Positions 1 to 7,313 of a stretch of 8,687 nt of DNA are shown here, in pieces. The DNA lies in the NCBI GenBank assembly GCA_009779525.1, contig WREB01000031.1, positions 1-8,687 of the forward strand, in the 5' to 3' direction. The first letter of the stretch is position 1. Every line of letters starts with the position of its first letter. A program made the translations under genes and the position numbers. This DNA comes from Defluviitaleaceae bacterium (lineage in GTDB: Bacteria > Bacillota_A > Clostridia > Lachnospirales > WQUN01). Under the pieces are notes generated by a model. It ran no database searches, was not told where the DNA came from, and worked only from the letters and a program-made list of their open reading frames with translations.

Positions 1-1
1 A

Positions 2-1045
2 ACAAGGTACCTGCGCGCGGCCGACGCGTGTTTCGACGAATACCCCGAGTGGCGCGTCGACAGGTTCAAGCACTACGACGACAGGGGAGTCGCGTACATT
101 CATTTGCGCTCCTCCGACCCGGACCTGCTCTCAGGCGTTGATCCCGGCCGCATTAAAAGGCAGACGAAAGTTTCGCGGAGCAAAACGAAGGACCATACGA
201 CGCTTACAATGTCAGGCGCACTAAGATGGTCGCTCGCGGCGCTCCCTTCCCCGGCCTGGGCGAAAAAAATATTTCCGGGCCTTGGCGACGAAGCCGCCGT
301 CGAAAAACTTTGGGGGCTCATCTTAAAAGGCGCGAGGGCCGACGGCGGCGATCCGATCGGCGATTGGGTCAGGCACAAGGAAAATTTTGCGGCAAGGGTT
401 GATTATTTAAATAAAAAATCATTCGCGTCTCTGCGGATGGTTAACGGCAAAGGCACCGACCTGACGATAGGACTTGCCAAAAACCATGTGTGGAGGGGCG
501 GCGGCGATACCGCGCAAGACGGTATTGATTTTTTCCCGAACATGCCGACGGAAGAAATTTTTACGATGCCTGACAAAAGCTGGGCGAGCGGGCGCGTTGT
601 CGCCTCGATGCCGCTGTCTTACCAGGGCAACCTGATCGAGGATTTCGAAATCGATTTCGAGGGCGGCGGGGCCGTTTCATGGAAGGCGCGGTCCAACGGG
701 GCGATCCTCGATAATATTATCGAGATGGACGAAGGTTCGCGCCGGCTCGGCGAAATCGCGATAGTCGCGAATTCGTCCCCGATCGCCGGAATGAAGACGC
801 TTTTCTACGAGACGCTCTTCGACGAAAACGCGTCCTGCCACCTGGCGCTTGGCAAGGCCTACCCGAGCAACCTTAAGGGGGGCGACAAGCTTAGCGAAGA
901 GGGGTTGTGCGCGGCGGGCGCAAACGACTCGCTCATACACGTCGATTTCATGTTCGGGACGCCGGACCTAAAAATCATCGGGACAGAAGGATGCGGAACC
1001 GAGGTTTGCTTTTACGAAAACGGCGAATTTACCGGAATCGCATGA
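2..1045 (+). CDS. M29-family metallo-aminopeptidase (AmpS/PepS type), C-terminal part, 5'-truncated by the window edge
   Basis: This frame is open from base 2 to the TGA at 1043-1045, giving 347 visible residues. M29 enzymes are about 400-415 residues long, so roughly 60 N-terminal residues lie upstream. The family comprises cytoplasmic dinuclear-metal exopeptidases that remove N-terminal amino acids from peptides. Family hallmarks in order are a WAKKIFPGL stretch followed by LW, PNMPTEE, GRVVAS followed by PLSYQG, LGEIAIV, HLALGKAYPSNLKGG, and IHVDFMFGTPDL near the end. In numbering of the visible fragment, the expected metal ligands are Glu185, Glu251, His280, Tyr287, His313 and Asp315. The Glu-to-Glu spacing (66), Glu-to-His (29) and His-to-Tyr (7) match my memory of the family. 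An internal TTG at 104 is not the start, because homologous sequence continues upstream of it. The gene ends 37 bases before miaB, which has its own promoter, so it is probably a separate unit. The family call is secure; substrate preference cannot be read. Confidence 0.93.
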   Translation, partial: TRYLRAADACFDEYPEWRVDRFKHYDDRGVAYIHLRSSDPDLLSGVDPGRIKRQTKVSRSKTKDHTTLTMSGALRWSLAALPSPAWAKKIFPGLGDEAAVEKLWGLILKGARADGGDPIGDWVRHKENFAARVDYLNKKSFASLRMVNGKGTDLTIGLAKNHVWRGGGDTAQDGIDFFPNMPTEEIFTMPDKSWASGRVVASMPLSYQGNLIEDFEIDFEGGGAVSWKARSNGAILDNIIEMDEGSRRLGEIAIVANSSPIAGMKTLFYETLFDENASCHLALGKAYPSNLKGGDKLSEEGLCAAGANDSLIHVDFMFGTPDLKIIGTEGCGTEVCFYENGEFTGIA

Positions 1046-1047
1046 TT

Positions 1048-1076
1048 GTGACAAGGGGCGCGCCGTAAAGTATAAT
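1048..1076 (+). promoter_or_regulatory. Predicted sigma-A (sigma-70 type) promoter of the miaB operon
   Basis: A perfect -10 hexamer TATAAT lies at 1071-1076. A -35 hexamer GTGACA (5 of 6 matches to TTGACA) lies at 1048-1053, with the optimal 17-base spacer between them. Counting from the -10 box, the predicted +1 is base 1083, the A of the miaB ATG. The promoter fills nearly the whole gap after the aminopeptidase stop at 1045. Promoter identity is inferred from sequence only. Confidence 0.75.
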
Positions 1077-1082
1077 CGGGCA

Positions 1083-2489
1083 ATGCAAAGCGAATATGTC
1101 AAACGGGTCGGCGAATATACGAATGATTTTTTTGATAGGCGCGGCCGCCGCCCGAAATTTTTCATAAAAACCTACGGCTGCCAAATGAACGTCCGCGAAT
1201 CTGAACAGCTGGCGGGAATGCTCGTCGCGATGGGATTCCTGCGAAACGGTTCCGAAAACGGCTCGGACCTGATCGCATACAACACGTGCTGCATCAGGCA
1301 AAACGCGGAAAACAAAACGATCGGAAACATCGGGCTCGCTAAGTTTTATAAGGAGACCAATCCCGACCTGACCGTCGTGTTTTGCGGCTGCATGGCCAGG
1401 CAGCCCGGTTACGCCGACTATTTGCAAAAAAACCACCCGTACATAGACATAATACTCGGGACCAACGAAAGGTGGCGTTTTCCCGAACATCTCGCCGCGT
1501 ATTTCAATGAAAAACGGAGTTTCGCCGACATTTCGGACGCATACGGGGAGCCGTCGGACTACGGCGTCGACGCCGGCGTTTTGGTTTCTAGAAACCACAG
1601 GCACAAGGCGGGCGTCAGCGTTTCATACGGCTGCGGTAATTTTTGCTCGTACTGCATCGTGCCGCGCGTGCGCGGGATGGAGCGCAGCAGGGCCGCATCG
1701 GACGTATTGGCGGAAGCGGAGGCGCTGGCGCAAGACGGCGTAAGGGAGCTGACGCTCCTCGGCCAGAACGTAAATTCGTATAACGGGGAAGGTTCGGGCA
1801 TAGCTTGTGAAAGCGTTTCGTTCGCGCGGCTGCTTGAGATGGCGGACGGCATAGGCGGAATCGAGCGTATCCGCTTTCTTACTTCGCACCCGAAGGATTT
1901 TAGTCGTGATTTGATAGACGCCATGGGTTCGCTTAATAAAGTTTGCAAGTCGGTGCATCTCCCGATGCAATCCGGCAGCACAAAAATATTGGAAGCGATG
2001 AACAGGAAATACACGAAGGAGCAGTATCTGGGCCTCGTTGATTTGCTCCGCGCCTCGGTCCCGGGCGTATCGGTTACGACCGACATTATCGTCGGCTATC
2101 CCGGCGAAACGGAGGAAGATTTTTGCGAAACGCTTGACGCGGTCAATCAAGCCGGCTTCGAGGGCGCGTTCACCTTCATCTATTCAAAAAGGGAAGGGAC
2201 GCCTTCTTCGAAAATCCCGTACGATTTGCGCGAAGAAACCGTAAAGGAAAGGTTCGAACGGTTGATCGGGACGCTAAACCTTATTTTGCTTAAAAAAAAT
2301 GAATCAATGCTAAGCAAAACGCTGGCCGTGATGGCGGAGGACGACCCGCCGGGCGCGGACGGCGCTTTGACCGGGCGGACCGACGGCAACGCGCTCGTCC
2401 ATTTTTACGGGGCGGCGTCCCCGGGCGAAATAGTCGAAGTCAAGATAACCGAAGCCAAGACGTTTTACTTGGTGGGCGAACGCGTATGA
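1083..2489 (+). CDS. miaB: tRNA-2-methylthio-N6-dimethylallyladenosine synthase MiaB
   Basis: MiaB is a radical-SAM methylthiotransferase. It converts i6A to ms2i6A at position 37 of tRNAs reading UNN codons, using two [4Fe-4S] clusters. The 468-residue protein has the usual three parts. The N-terminal MTTase domain carries Cys33 (YGCQMN), Cys69 (NTCC) and Cys103 (CGCMA), the expected ligands of the auxiliary cluster. The radical-SAM core carries Cys184, Cys188 and Cys191 (CGNFCSYC) followed by IVPRVRG, then LLGQNVNSYNG, HLPMQSGS and GYPGETEEDF. A TRAM RNA-binding domain occupies about residues 400-468. The LLGQNVNSYNG and YGCQMN wording favours MiaB over RimO or MtaB. The ATG at 1083 is the only ATG, GTG or TTG in frame before the essential YGCQMN motif. 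No Shine-Dalgarno sequence precedes it, and the predicted transcription start coincides with it. It overlaps the next gene by ATGA. MiaA, which makes its substrate, is encoded in the same operon. Confidence 0.97.
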   Translation: MQSEYVKRVGEYTNDFFDRRGRRPKFFIKTYGCQMNVRESEQLAGMLVAMGFLRNGSENGSDLIAYNTCCIRQNAENKTIGNIGLAKFYKETNPDLTVVFCGCMARQPGYADYLQKNHPYIDIILGTNERWRFPEHLAAYFNEKRSFADISDAYGEPSDYGVDAGVLVSRNHRHKAGVSVSYGCGNFCSYCIVPRVRGMERSRAASDVLAEAEALAQDGVRELTLLGQNVNSYNGEGSGIACESVSFARLLEMADGIGGIERIRFLTSHPKDFSRDLIDAMGSLNKVCKSVHLPMQSGSTKILEAMNRKYTKEQYLGLVDLLRASVPGVSVTTDIIVGYPGETEEDFCETLDAVNQAGFEGAFTFIYSKREGTPSSKIPYDLREETVKERFERLIGTLNLILLKKNESMLSKTLAVMAEDDPPGADGALTGRTDGNALVHFYGAASPGEIVEVKITEAKTFYLVGERV

Positions 2490-2779
2490 AAAATGGCGTA
2501 ACTGACGATTGCTTCGAGGCTGCGAGGGATCTCGGGCGGATGATTCTTCGGTCCGGGAGCGCCGAGGCGTTTTTTAAAAGCGAAGCTTCCTTTTTGGACG
2601 GGACGGCTGACGAAGCGGAAGTTAACGATTTAAAAAAAGAGTTTCACGCATACGCCGAGCGGGTGATATCGGTCGTCCGGGCGGTCGCGTACGGCGGTTT
2701 CCGGGACGATTGCAACGCTGGATCATGCGCCCCGTCTTGCGGGCGGAAGTGCGAAATAAATTATCAAGAAAGATTGTAA
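2486..2779 (+). CDS. Small YlbF/YmcA (RicF/RicA)-like protein with a cysteine-rich tail
   Basis: The 97-residue protein is mostly helical-looking. The segment from about residue 9 to 70 (EAARDLGRMI, an AEAFFKSEASF stretch, DLKKEFHAYAERV) fits the small Com_YlbF family, whose pattern is an early ELG-like element, an S..F..A element, and a long second helix. Position supports this: the ymcA gene follows the miaB homologue in B. subtilis, and clostridia have a YlbF-family gene between miaB and mutS. In B. subtilis YlbF, YmcA and YaaT form a complex with Fe-S clusters that affects RNase Y-dependent mRNA maturation, sporulation and competence; whether this protein does the same is inference. The C-terminus holds four closely spaced cysteines (Cys76, 81, 85, 89; CX4CX3CX3C), suggesting metal or Fe-S binding. 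Its ATG overlaps the miaB stop as ATGA, and GGTGGG at 2471-2476 is only a weak ribosome site. Similarity is modest, so the family name rests partly on neighbourhood. Confidence 0.72.
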   Translation: MKNGVTDDCFEAARDLGRMILRSGSAEAFFKSEASFLDGTADEAEVNDLKKEFHAYAERVISVVRAVAYGGFRDDCNAGSCAPSCGRKCEINYQERL

Positions 2780-2787
2780 ACGGAAGC

Positions 2788-2793
2788 AGGGGG
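2788..2793 (+). promoter_or_regulatory. Ribosome binding site deciding the mutS start
   Basis: AGGGGG lies just upstream of the ATG at 2797, with 3 bases between the run and the ATG, or 6 if only AGG at 2788-2790 pairs. It supports the ATG at 2797 over the upstream in-frame TTG at 2710, which lies inside the preceding gene. mutS is the only internal gene of the operon with a gap (17 bases) in front of it, and it has a ribosome site of its own. Confidence 0.6.
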
Positions 2794-2796
2794 CAA

Positions 2797-5403
2797 ATGC
2801 CCGGATACACCCCGATGATGGAGCAGTATTTCCAAATTAAGGAGCAAAATCCCTCGTGCCTGCTTTTTTTCAGGCTCGGCGATTTTTACGAAATGTTTTT
2901 CGACGACGCCGTCACCGCGTCAAGGGAACTTGACATCGTTCTGACCGGGCGCGATTGCGGCAAGGAAGAACGGGCGCCGATGTGCGGCGTACCCTTCCAC
3001 GCAGCCGACGGATACGTGGCGAAACTCGTCGACAAGGGATACCGAGTCGCGATATGCGAGCAGGTCGAGGATCCGCGCATCGCCAAGGGAATCGTGCGGC
3101 GCGAAATCGTGCGGATCGTAACGCCCGGAACCGTCACCGACGCCAAGAAACTCGACGAGGCGAAAAATAATTTTATTTCGTGCGTCAGCGAAAGAAACGG
3201 CATTATCGGGATAGCCTCGGCGGACATTACGACGGGGCTTTTTTTCGTTTCGTCGCATCCGGCCGAAAGGGCTAACGGAATGCTTGACGAACTCGCGCGC
3301 ATCGCCCCCGCCGAAATCATAACCCACGAAACGTTTTCACGGCGGACATCCGTGGAAAATCATACCGGCTTGAAACTGACGCATTCGCCCGAATGGACAT
3401 ACAATCCGCAAAACGCGCTCAAGCTTTTGACCGGGCATTTTAAGACGCACAGCCTCGAAGGGTTCGGCATCGAATCCGATTCGCCCGCGATTCCGGCCGC
3501 GGGCGCGCTGCTCCATTACCTGCGCGAAACGCAAAAGGATTCGATCGCGCAGATAACTTCAATAAAAAAAATCAAAGAAAATTCATACATGGCGCTTGAC
3601 GGTCCTTCGCGGCGAAGCCTTGAGCTGACTAGCGGCAGCTTTGGCAGGGGAAAGAACGGCTCTCTGCTTGGCGCGCTGGATTTGACGCGCACCGCGATGG
3701 GGGCGCGCATGTTAAGGGGATGGGTCGAGCAGCCTTTATTAAATCCCGTTGAAATAAACGAAAGGCTCGACGCGGTGGAGGAATGGAAAAAAAATCCGAT
3801 GCCGCGCGCGGAGCTTCGCGAACTGCTCGGCGGAATCCGCGACATCGAGCGCTTGATCTCCCGCTTGGCGGGCGGCTATCCGAACGGCAAGGAAATGGCC
3901 GCGTTTCGCGATTCGCTGAAAAATATTCCGCACGTCAAAACTATGCTTGCTGAAACTGATGCCGGCCTGCATAAAAAAATACGAGACGATTTCGACGGCT
4001 TGGCGGACATTCACGAATTAATCGAAAACACCCTGGCGGAAGACCCTCCGTTTTCTACGAAGGAAGGCGGGCTGATCAAACGCGGATTCGACGCCTGGCT
4101 TGACGAATTGGTCGCGGCAAAGGAAAACGGAGGCGAATGGCTCGTAGAACTCGAAAACGCCGAACGGGAATCGACGGGCATAAAAAATTTGAAAATACGA
4201 TTCAATAAAGTTTTCGGCTATTACATAGAGCTTACGAACTCATACAAACACCTCGCGCCCGAACGCTACGTCCGCCGCCAAACGCTCGCGGGCTGCGAAC
4301 GCTTCGTCACCGAGGAGTTAAAGCGGCTTGAGGAATCGATACTCGGCGCCGAAGAAAAGCAAAACGATCTGGAATGCGAGCTTTTCGAGGCGTTAAGGCG
4401 CGAAGTCGCCGGCCATATCGGGCGAATTATGAAAACGGCGGGCCATATCGCCTGCCTCGACTCGCTCCAGTCGTTGGCGGAAGCGGCGGAGCAAAACTTT
4501 TACGTCAAGCCTACGGTGAACGCCTGTGGCGAAATAGTGATAGTCAACGGAAGGCATCCCTCGGTTGAGCGCGCGGCGCCCGGCACGTTCGTGCCAAACG
4601 ATACCGTGATGGACGCGGGCAAAAACCGCCTCATGATTATCACGGGTCCCAACATGGCGGGCAAATCGACATACATGAGGCAAGTGGCGCTGATAACGCT
4701 GATGGCACAAATCGGCAGCTTCGTACCGGCCGACTCCGCCAAGATCGGCGTCGTCGACCGGATCTTCACGCGCGTGGGCGCTTCGGACGACCTCGCGATG
4801 GGCAAGAGCACATTCATGGTCGAAATGACGGAAGTCGCGAATATCGTCAACAACGCGACTAACAACAGCTTGATCCTGCTCGACGAAATAGGGCGGGGCA
4901 CAAGCACCTACGACGGGTTAAGCCTCGCCTGGGCTGTGCTCGAGCACATCGCGGACATTGGCAAAATGGGCGCGAAGACGCTCGTCGCCACCCATTACCA
5001 CGAATTGATCAAGCTAGAAGGATTAATCGACGGCGCAGTGAACTATTGCTTTACGGTCAGGGAAACGGGAGACGAAATGGTTTTTTTGCGCAAGCTTATG
5101 CCCGGCGCCTCCGACAAGTCGTACGGGCTGCATGTCGCGAAGCTTGCCGGAATACCGCTTTCGATCATAAAACGCGCCGAAACCGTATTGGAAAATATCG
5201 GCGAAATAAATAACGCGGAAGCCGATCCATATGATCCGCCAACTCCCTTCGCTTCGTCCGCGCCTTCGGATAGCGGACCGTATTATGAACTAGCCGAAAC
5301 GCTCGGTAAAATCGACGTCGAAAGGATAACTCCGATTGAGGCGATGATCGAATTGGAAAACTTAAAAAAAATATTGACAAACGAAAGCGGCTTCGCTCAA
5401 TGA
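2797..5403 (+). CDS. mutS: DNA mismatch repair protein MutS
   Basis: MutS is the dimeric mismatch sensor. It clamps DNA, recognises mispairs and small loops, and on ATP binding recruits MutL. The 868-residue length from the ATG at 2797 is normal for MutS1. The N-terminal mismatch-binding domain begins TPMMEQYFQIK and contains the Phe-X-Glu wedge (Phe30, Glu32 in DFYEMF). The connector and lever regions follow, then the clamp with the NKVFGYYIELT segment and a long helical stretch. The ATPase domain has Walker A GPNMAGKST from about residue 617, the signature and Walker B region around LILLDEIGRGTSTYDG (Asp696, Glu697), and the THYHEL loop near 732-737. The C-terminus ends with the PIEAMIELENLKKIL helix typical of the dimer/tetramer domain. 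Residues encoded between 2710 and 2797 do not resemble MutS and are excluded. The gene ends in an ATGA overlap with mutL, with no clear ribosome site there, implying coupled synthesis. A8 runs occur at 3787-3794 and 5364-5371. Confidence 0.98.
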   Translation: MPGYTPMMEQYFQIKEQNPSCLLFFRLGDFYEMFFDDAVTASRELDIVLTGRDCGKEERAPMCGVPFHAADGYVAKLVDKGYRVAICEQVEDPRIAKGIVRREIVRIVTPGTVTDAKKLDEAKNNFISCVSERNGIIGIASADITTGLFFVSSHPAERANGMLDELARIAPAEIITHETFSRRTSVENHTGLKLTHSPEWTYNPQNALKLLTGHFKTHSLEGFGIESDSPAIPAAGALLHYLRETQKDSIAQITSIKKIKENSYMALDGPSRRSLELTSGSFGRGKNGSLLGALDLTRTAMGARMLRGWVEQPLLNPVEINERLDAVEEWKKNPMPRAELRELLGGIRDIERLISRLAGGYPNGKEMAAFRDSLKNIPHVKTMLAETDAGLHKKIRDDFDGLADIHELIENTLAEDPPFSTKEGGLIKRGFDAWLDELVAAKENGGEWLVELENAERESTGIKNLKIRFNKVFGYYIELTNSYKHLAPERYVRRQTLAGCERFVTEELKRLEESILGAEEKQNDLECELFEALRREVAGHIGRIMKTAGHIACLDSLQSLAEAAEQNFYVKPTVNACGEIVIVNGRHPSVERAAPGTFVPNDTVMDAGKNRLMIITGPNMAGKSTYMRQVALITLMAQIGSFVPADSAKIGVVDRIFTRVGASDDLAMGKSTFMVEMTEVANIVNNATNNSLILLDEIGRGTSTYDGLSLAWAVLEHIADIGKMGAKTLVATHYHELIKLEGLIDGAVNYCFTVRETGDEMVFLRKLMPGASDKSYGLHVAKLAGIPLSIIKRAETVLENIGEINNAEADPYDPPTPFASSAPSDSGPYYELAETLGKIDVERITPIEAMIELENLKKILTNESGFAQ

Positions 5404-7313
5404 ACCGGATACGCCTGCTTGATTCAAATCTGATTGACAAGATAGCGGCGGGCGAAGTCGTCGAAAGGCCTAGCTCCGTCGTCAAAGAACTTGTCGAAAA
5501 CGCCGTGGACGCCGGCGCAAGTTTGATAACCGTCGAAGTCAAGGACGGCGGCTTAAGCCTTATCCGCGTCACCGACAACGGCTGCGGAATCGAGCCCTCG
5601 CAGCTTAAGCTCGCGTTCGCGAGGCACGCGACAAGCAAGATTGCGACCGGCGAGGATTTGTTTAAGATCGGAACGCTCGGATTCAGGGGCGAGGCTCTCG
5701 CGAGCGTCGCTTCGGTTTCCCAAACCGAGATCATAAGCAAGGCGGCCGGTTTCGCCGGCGGAGCGCGGATGGATGTGAGCGGAGGCGTCGAAGGGCCGGT
5801 CAAGCAGGTGAGCTGCGCGGACGGAACCACGGTCGTCGTTTCCAATTTATTTTATAACATCCCGGCAAGGCGCAAGTTCCTAAAAAAACCGTCTGCAGAA
5901 GCGGCTTTTGTCTCCGATATAATCGTAAAATGCGCGTTGGGAAATCCGGGGATCGCCTTCAGGCATATAAGCGAAGGCAGGACGCTGCTTCAAACGAACG
6001 GAAGCGGCGATTTAAAGACGGCGATCCATTATGCGTGGGGCAGGGAGGCGGCTTCCAAAATGGTGCCGATCGAAGCCTTGCGAAACGGTCTTTCGCTTAG
6101 CGGATACATAGGGAAGCCCGAAATATCGAGGGGCAACCGCCAATACGCGTGCCTGTTCGTTAACGGAAGGCACGTAAAGAATCGGTTAGTCGGCGCGGCG
6201 GCGGAGGAAGCGCTCAAGCATTCGCTCGTCTCCGGGAGATTTCCGGTTTACGTATTGAACATGGGGATTGCATTGAGCGATGTGGACGTAAACGTGCATC
6301 CGTCGAAAACGGAGATTCGCTTCATTAACGAAGAAGAAGTTTACAAATTCGCGTACGAGGGCATAAAAAACGCATACTACGAACACGACCTGATACCCGA
6401 AGCCAGGCTCGGAAGGCAAATCGTCAGGATACGTACCGAAAAGCCCGCAAACGACAATAAACCGGAGCATAACGCAAAACCGGCCGCGGACGCCGCCGCC
6501 ACGCAAAAAAAACACGAATACCAAGAACAGGACCAAGAACAGGACCAGGACCAAGAACAGGAACAGGAACAAAAAAAGGAACATGGCCAACAGCAAAACC
6601 AGCGCCGGCACCGGTACCAGCATCAACGGCAAAGCCGGCTTGACGGCGGCCAAGACTTACGCGTAAGCGAAAAACCGACAGAATATTTTTCCCAAAACGC
6701 GGCCGTCCGAACAAGGGAAACGGCAGGCGATTATGCCGATTACGCGGTTAAGGGATTCGTTTTCGGCACGTACTGGCTGATCGAGCGAAACGATTCATTG
6801 TATTTCGTGGACCAGCACGCCGCGCACGAACGCATCGTCTACGAAGAACTGCTCGCGACCGCCAAAGCGGGCGAATCCTACGCCCAAATGCTGCTCGAGC
6901 CGCTTAGCATGCGGCTTTACCCGGGCGAAAGGCAATCGATCGAAGACAACTGCGAACTGCTCGAGCGTTTCGGTTTCGGCTTCGAATGCTTGGACGGCGA
7001 TCGGGCAAGCGTCGTTACGGCGCCGTATCTATTAAACGGACCGCTCCATCCGGTTTTTTTTCACGATCTGCTGGATAAGCTGGGCGAACCCTGCCGGCCG
7101 GGCGACAAGGCATACGAAAATAAATTCGCCGCAATTGCGATGTCCGCATGCAAAGCCGCGGTGAAGGCAAACGACGCGATCACCGAAACGGAAGCGCACG
7201 CGTTGATAGCGAAGCTTTTTGATATGGAAAACCCATTCAGCTGCCCGCACGGACGCCCTTCGATCATCGAAGTTACGAAAAGGGAAATCGAAAGGAAGTT
7301 CAGGCGGACCTGA
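5400..7313 (+). CDS. mutL: DNA mismatch repair protein MutL (endonuclease type)
   Basis: MutL is the GHKL-ATPase matchmaker and latent nicking enzyme of mismatch repair. The protein has 637 residues. N-terminal ATPase motifs are IAAGEVVERP with Glu30 and Asn34 (ELVENAVDAGA), DNGCGI (Asp59), ARHATSK, GFRGEAL (94-100), and the second-half motifs SNLFYNIPARRKF and VNVHPSKTEIRF. A poorly conserved linker spans about residues 345-430 and includes a Gln/Glu/Asp repeat. The C-terminal dimerisation and nuclease domain has DQHA(X)2E(X)4E (Asp471 to Glu482), ACKAAVKAND (Cys584), CPHGRP (615-620) and a terminal F-R-R. These are the endonuclease motifs of MutL proteins in bacteria lacking MutH and Dam, so this protein probably makes the nick itself; strand choice through the beta clamp is family knowledge. 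It starts by ATGA overlap with mutS and ends sharing one base with miaA. The linker contains A8 and A7 runs where slippage would remove the nuclease domain. Confidence 0.98.
   Translation: MNRIRLLDSNLIDKIAAGEVVERPSSVVKELVENAVDAGASLITVEVKDGGLSLIRVTDNGCGIEPSQLKLAFARHATSKIATGEDLFKIGTLGFRGEALASVASVSQTEIISKAAGFAGGARMDVSGGVEGPVKQVSCADGTTVVVSNLFYNIPARRKFLKKPSAEAAFVSDIIVKCALGNPGIAFRHISEGRTLLQTNGSGDLKTAIHYAWGREAASKMVPIEALRNGLSLSGYIGKPEISRGNRQYACLFVNGRHVKNRLVGAAAEEALKHSLVSGRFPVYVLNMGIALSDVDVNVHPSKTEIRFINEEEVYKFAYEGIKNAYYEHDLIPEARLGRQIVRIRTEKPANDNKPEHNAKPAADAAATQKKHEYQEQDQEQDQDQEQEQEQKKEHGQQQNQRRHRYQHQRQSRLDGGQDLRVSEKPTEYFSQNAAVRTRETAGDYADYAVKGFVFGTYWLIERNDSLYFVDQHAAHERIVYEELLATAKAGESYAQMLLEPLSMRLYPGERQSIEDNCELLERFGFGFECLDGDRASVVTAPYLLNGPLHPVFFHDLLDKLGEPCRPGDKAYENKFAAIAMSACKAAVKANDAITETEAHALIAKLFDMENPFSCPHGRPSIIEVTKREIERKFRRT
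6521..6570 (+). repeat. In-frame hexamer tandem repeat in the mutL linker
   Basis: About eight consecutive imperfect hexamers of two kinds, CCAAGA and ACAGGA (plus one CCAGGA), form a 12-base unit CCAAGAACAGGA. The full unit occurs at 6521-6532, 6533-6544 and 6551-6562, with single hexamers between and after. The repeat encodes alternating Gln with Glu or Asp at about MutL residues 375-391. It is flanked by an A8 run (6505-6512) and an A7 run (6571-6577). The unit length is a multiple of three, so gain or loss of units keeps the frame. Confidence 0.9.
7302..7307 (+). promoter_or_regulatory. Shine-Dalgarno-like site for miaA within the end of mutL
   Basis: AGGCGG lies 5 bases upstream of the miaA ATG at 7313. 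The same hexamer precedes the TTG start of the last gene at a similar distance, suggesting a genuine, if non-canonical, ribosome site. Re-initiation after mutL through the TGATG overlap is probably also involved. Confidence 0.45.

Noticed and set aside
104..106. TTG at 104 as the start of the aminopeptidase.
   Set aside because: The frame is open upstream to base 2 with family-like sequence, so the gene is truncated by the window rather than starting here.
1046..1064. The short interrupted inverted repeat TTGT-G-ACAA (1046-1054) and the palindrome GGCGCGCC (1057-1064) as an operator or terminator.
   Set aside because: Both are too short to be significant, there is no T-run after a stem, and they fall in the -35 box and spacer of the promoter. 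I cannot support a regulator site.
2710..2796. A 29-residue N-terminal extension of MutS from a TTG at 2710.
   Set aside because: The extension lies inside the preceding gene and does not resemble MutS. The ATG at 2797 has a ribosome site and gives the canonical TPMM-type N-terminus.
5165..5845. A long 226-codon minus-strand frame over the mutS/mutL junction.
   Set aside because: It crosses two unmistakable + strand genes, shows no known motif, and is the kind of open antisense frame expected in GC-rich coding DNA.
6186..6653. A minus-strand frame that reads as a very hydrophobic Leu/Phe/Val protein, resembling membrane segments.
   Set aside because: It is the exact antisense of the mutL Gln/Glu/Asp repeat (antisense CTG/TTC/GTC codons give Leu/Phe/Val). 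mutL is certain on the + strand and this frame has no family resemblance.
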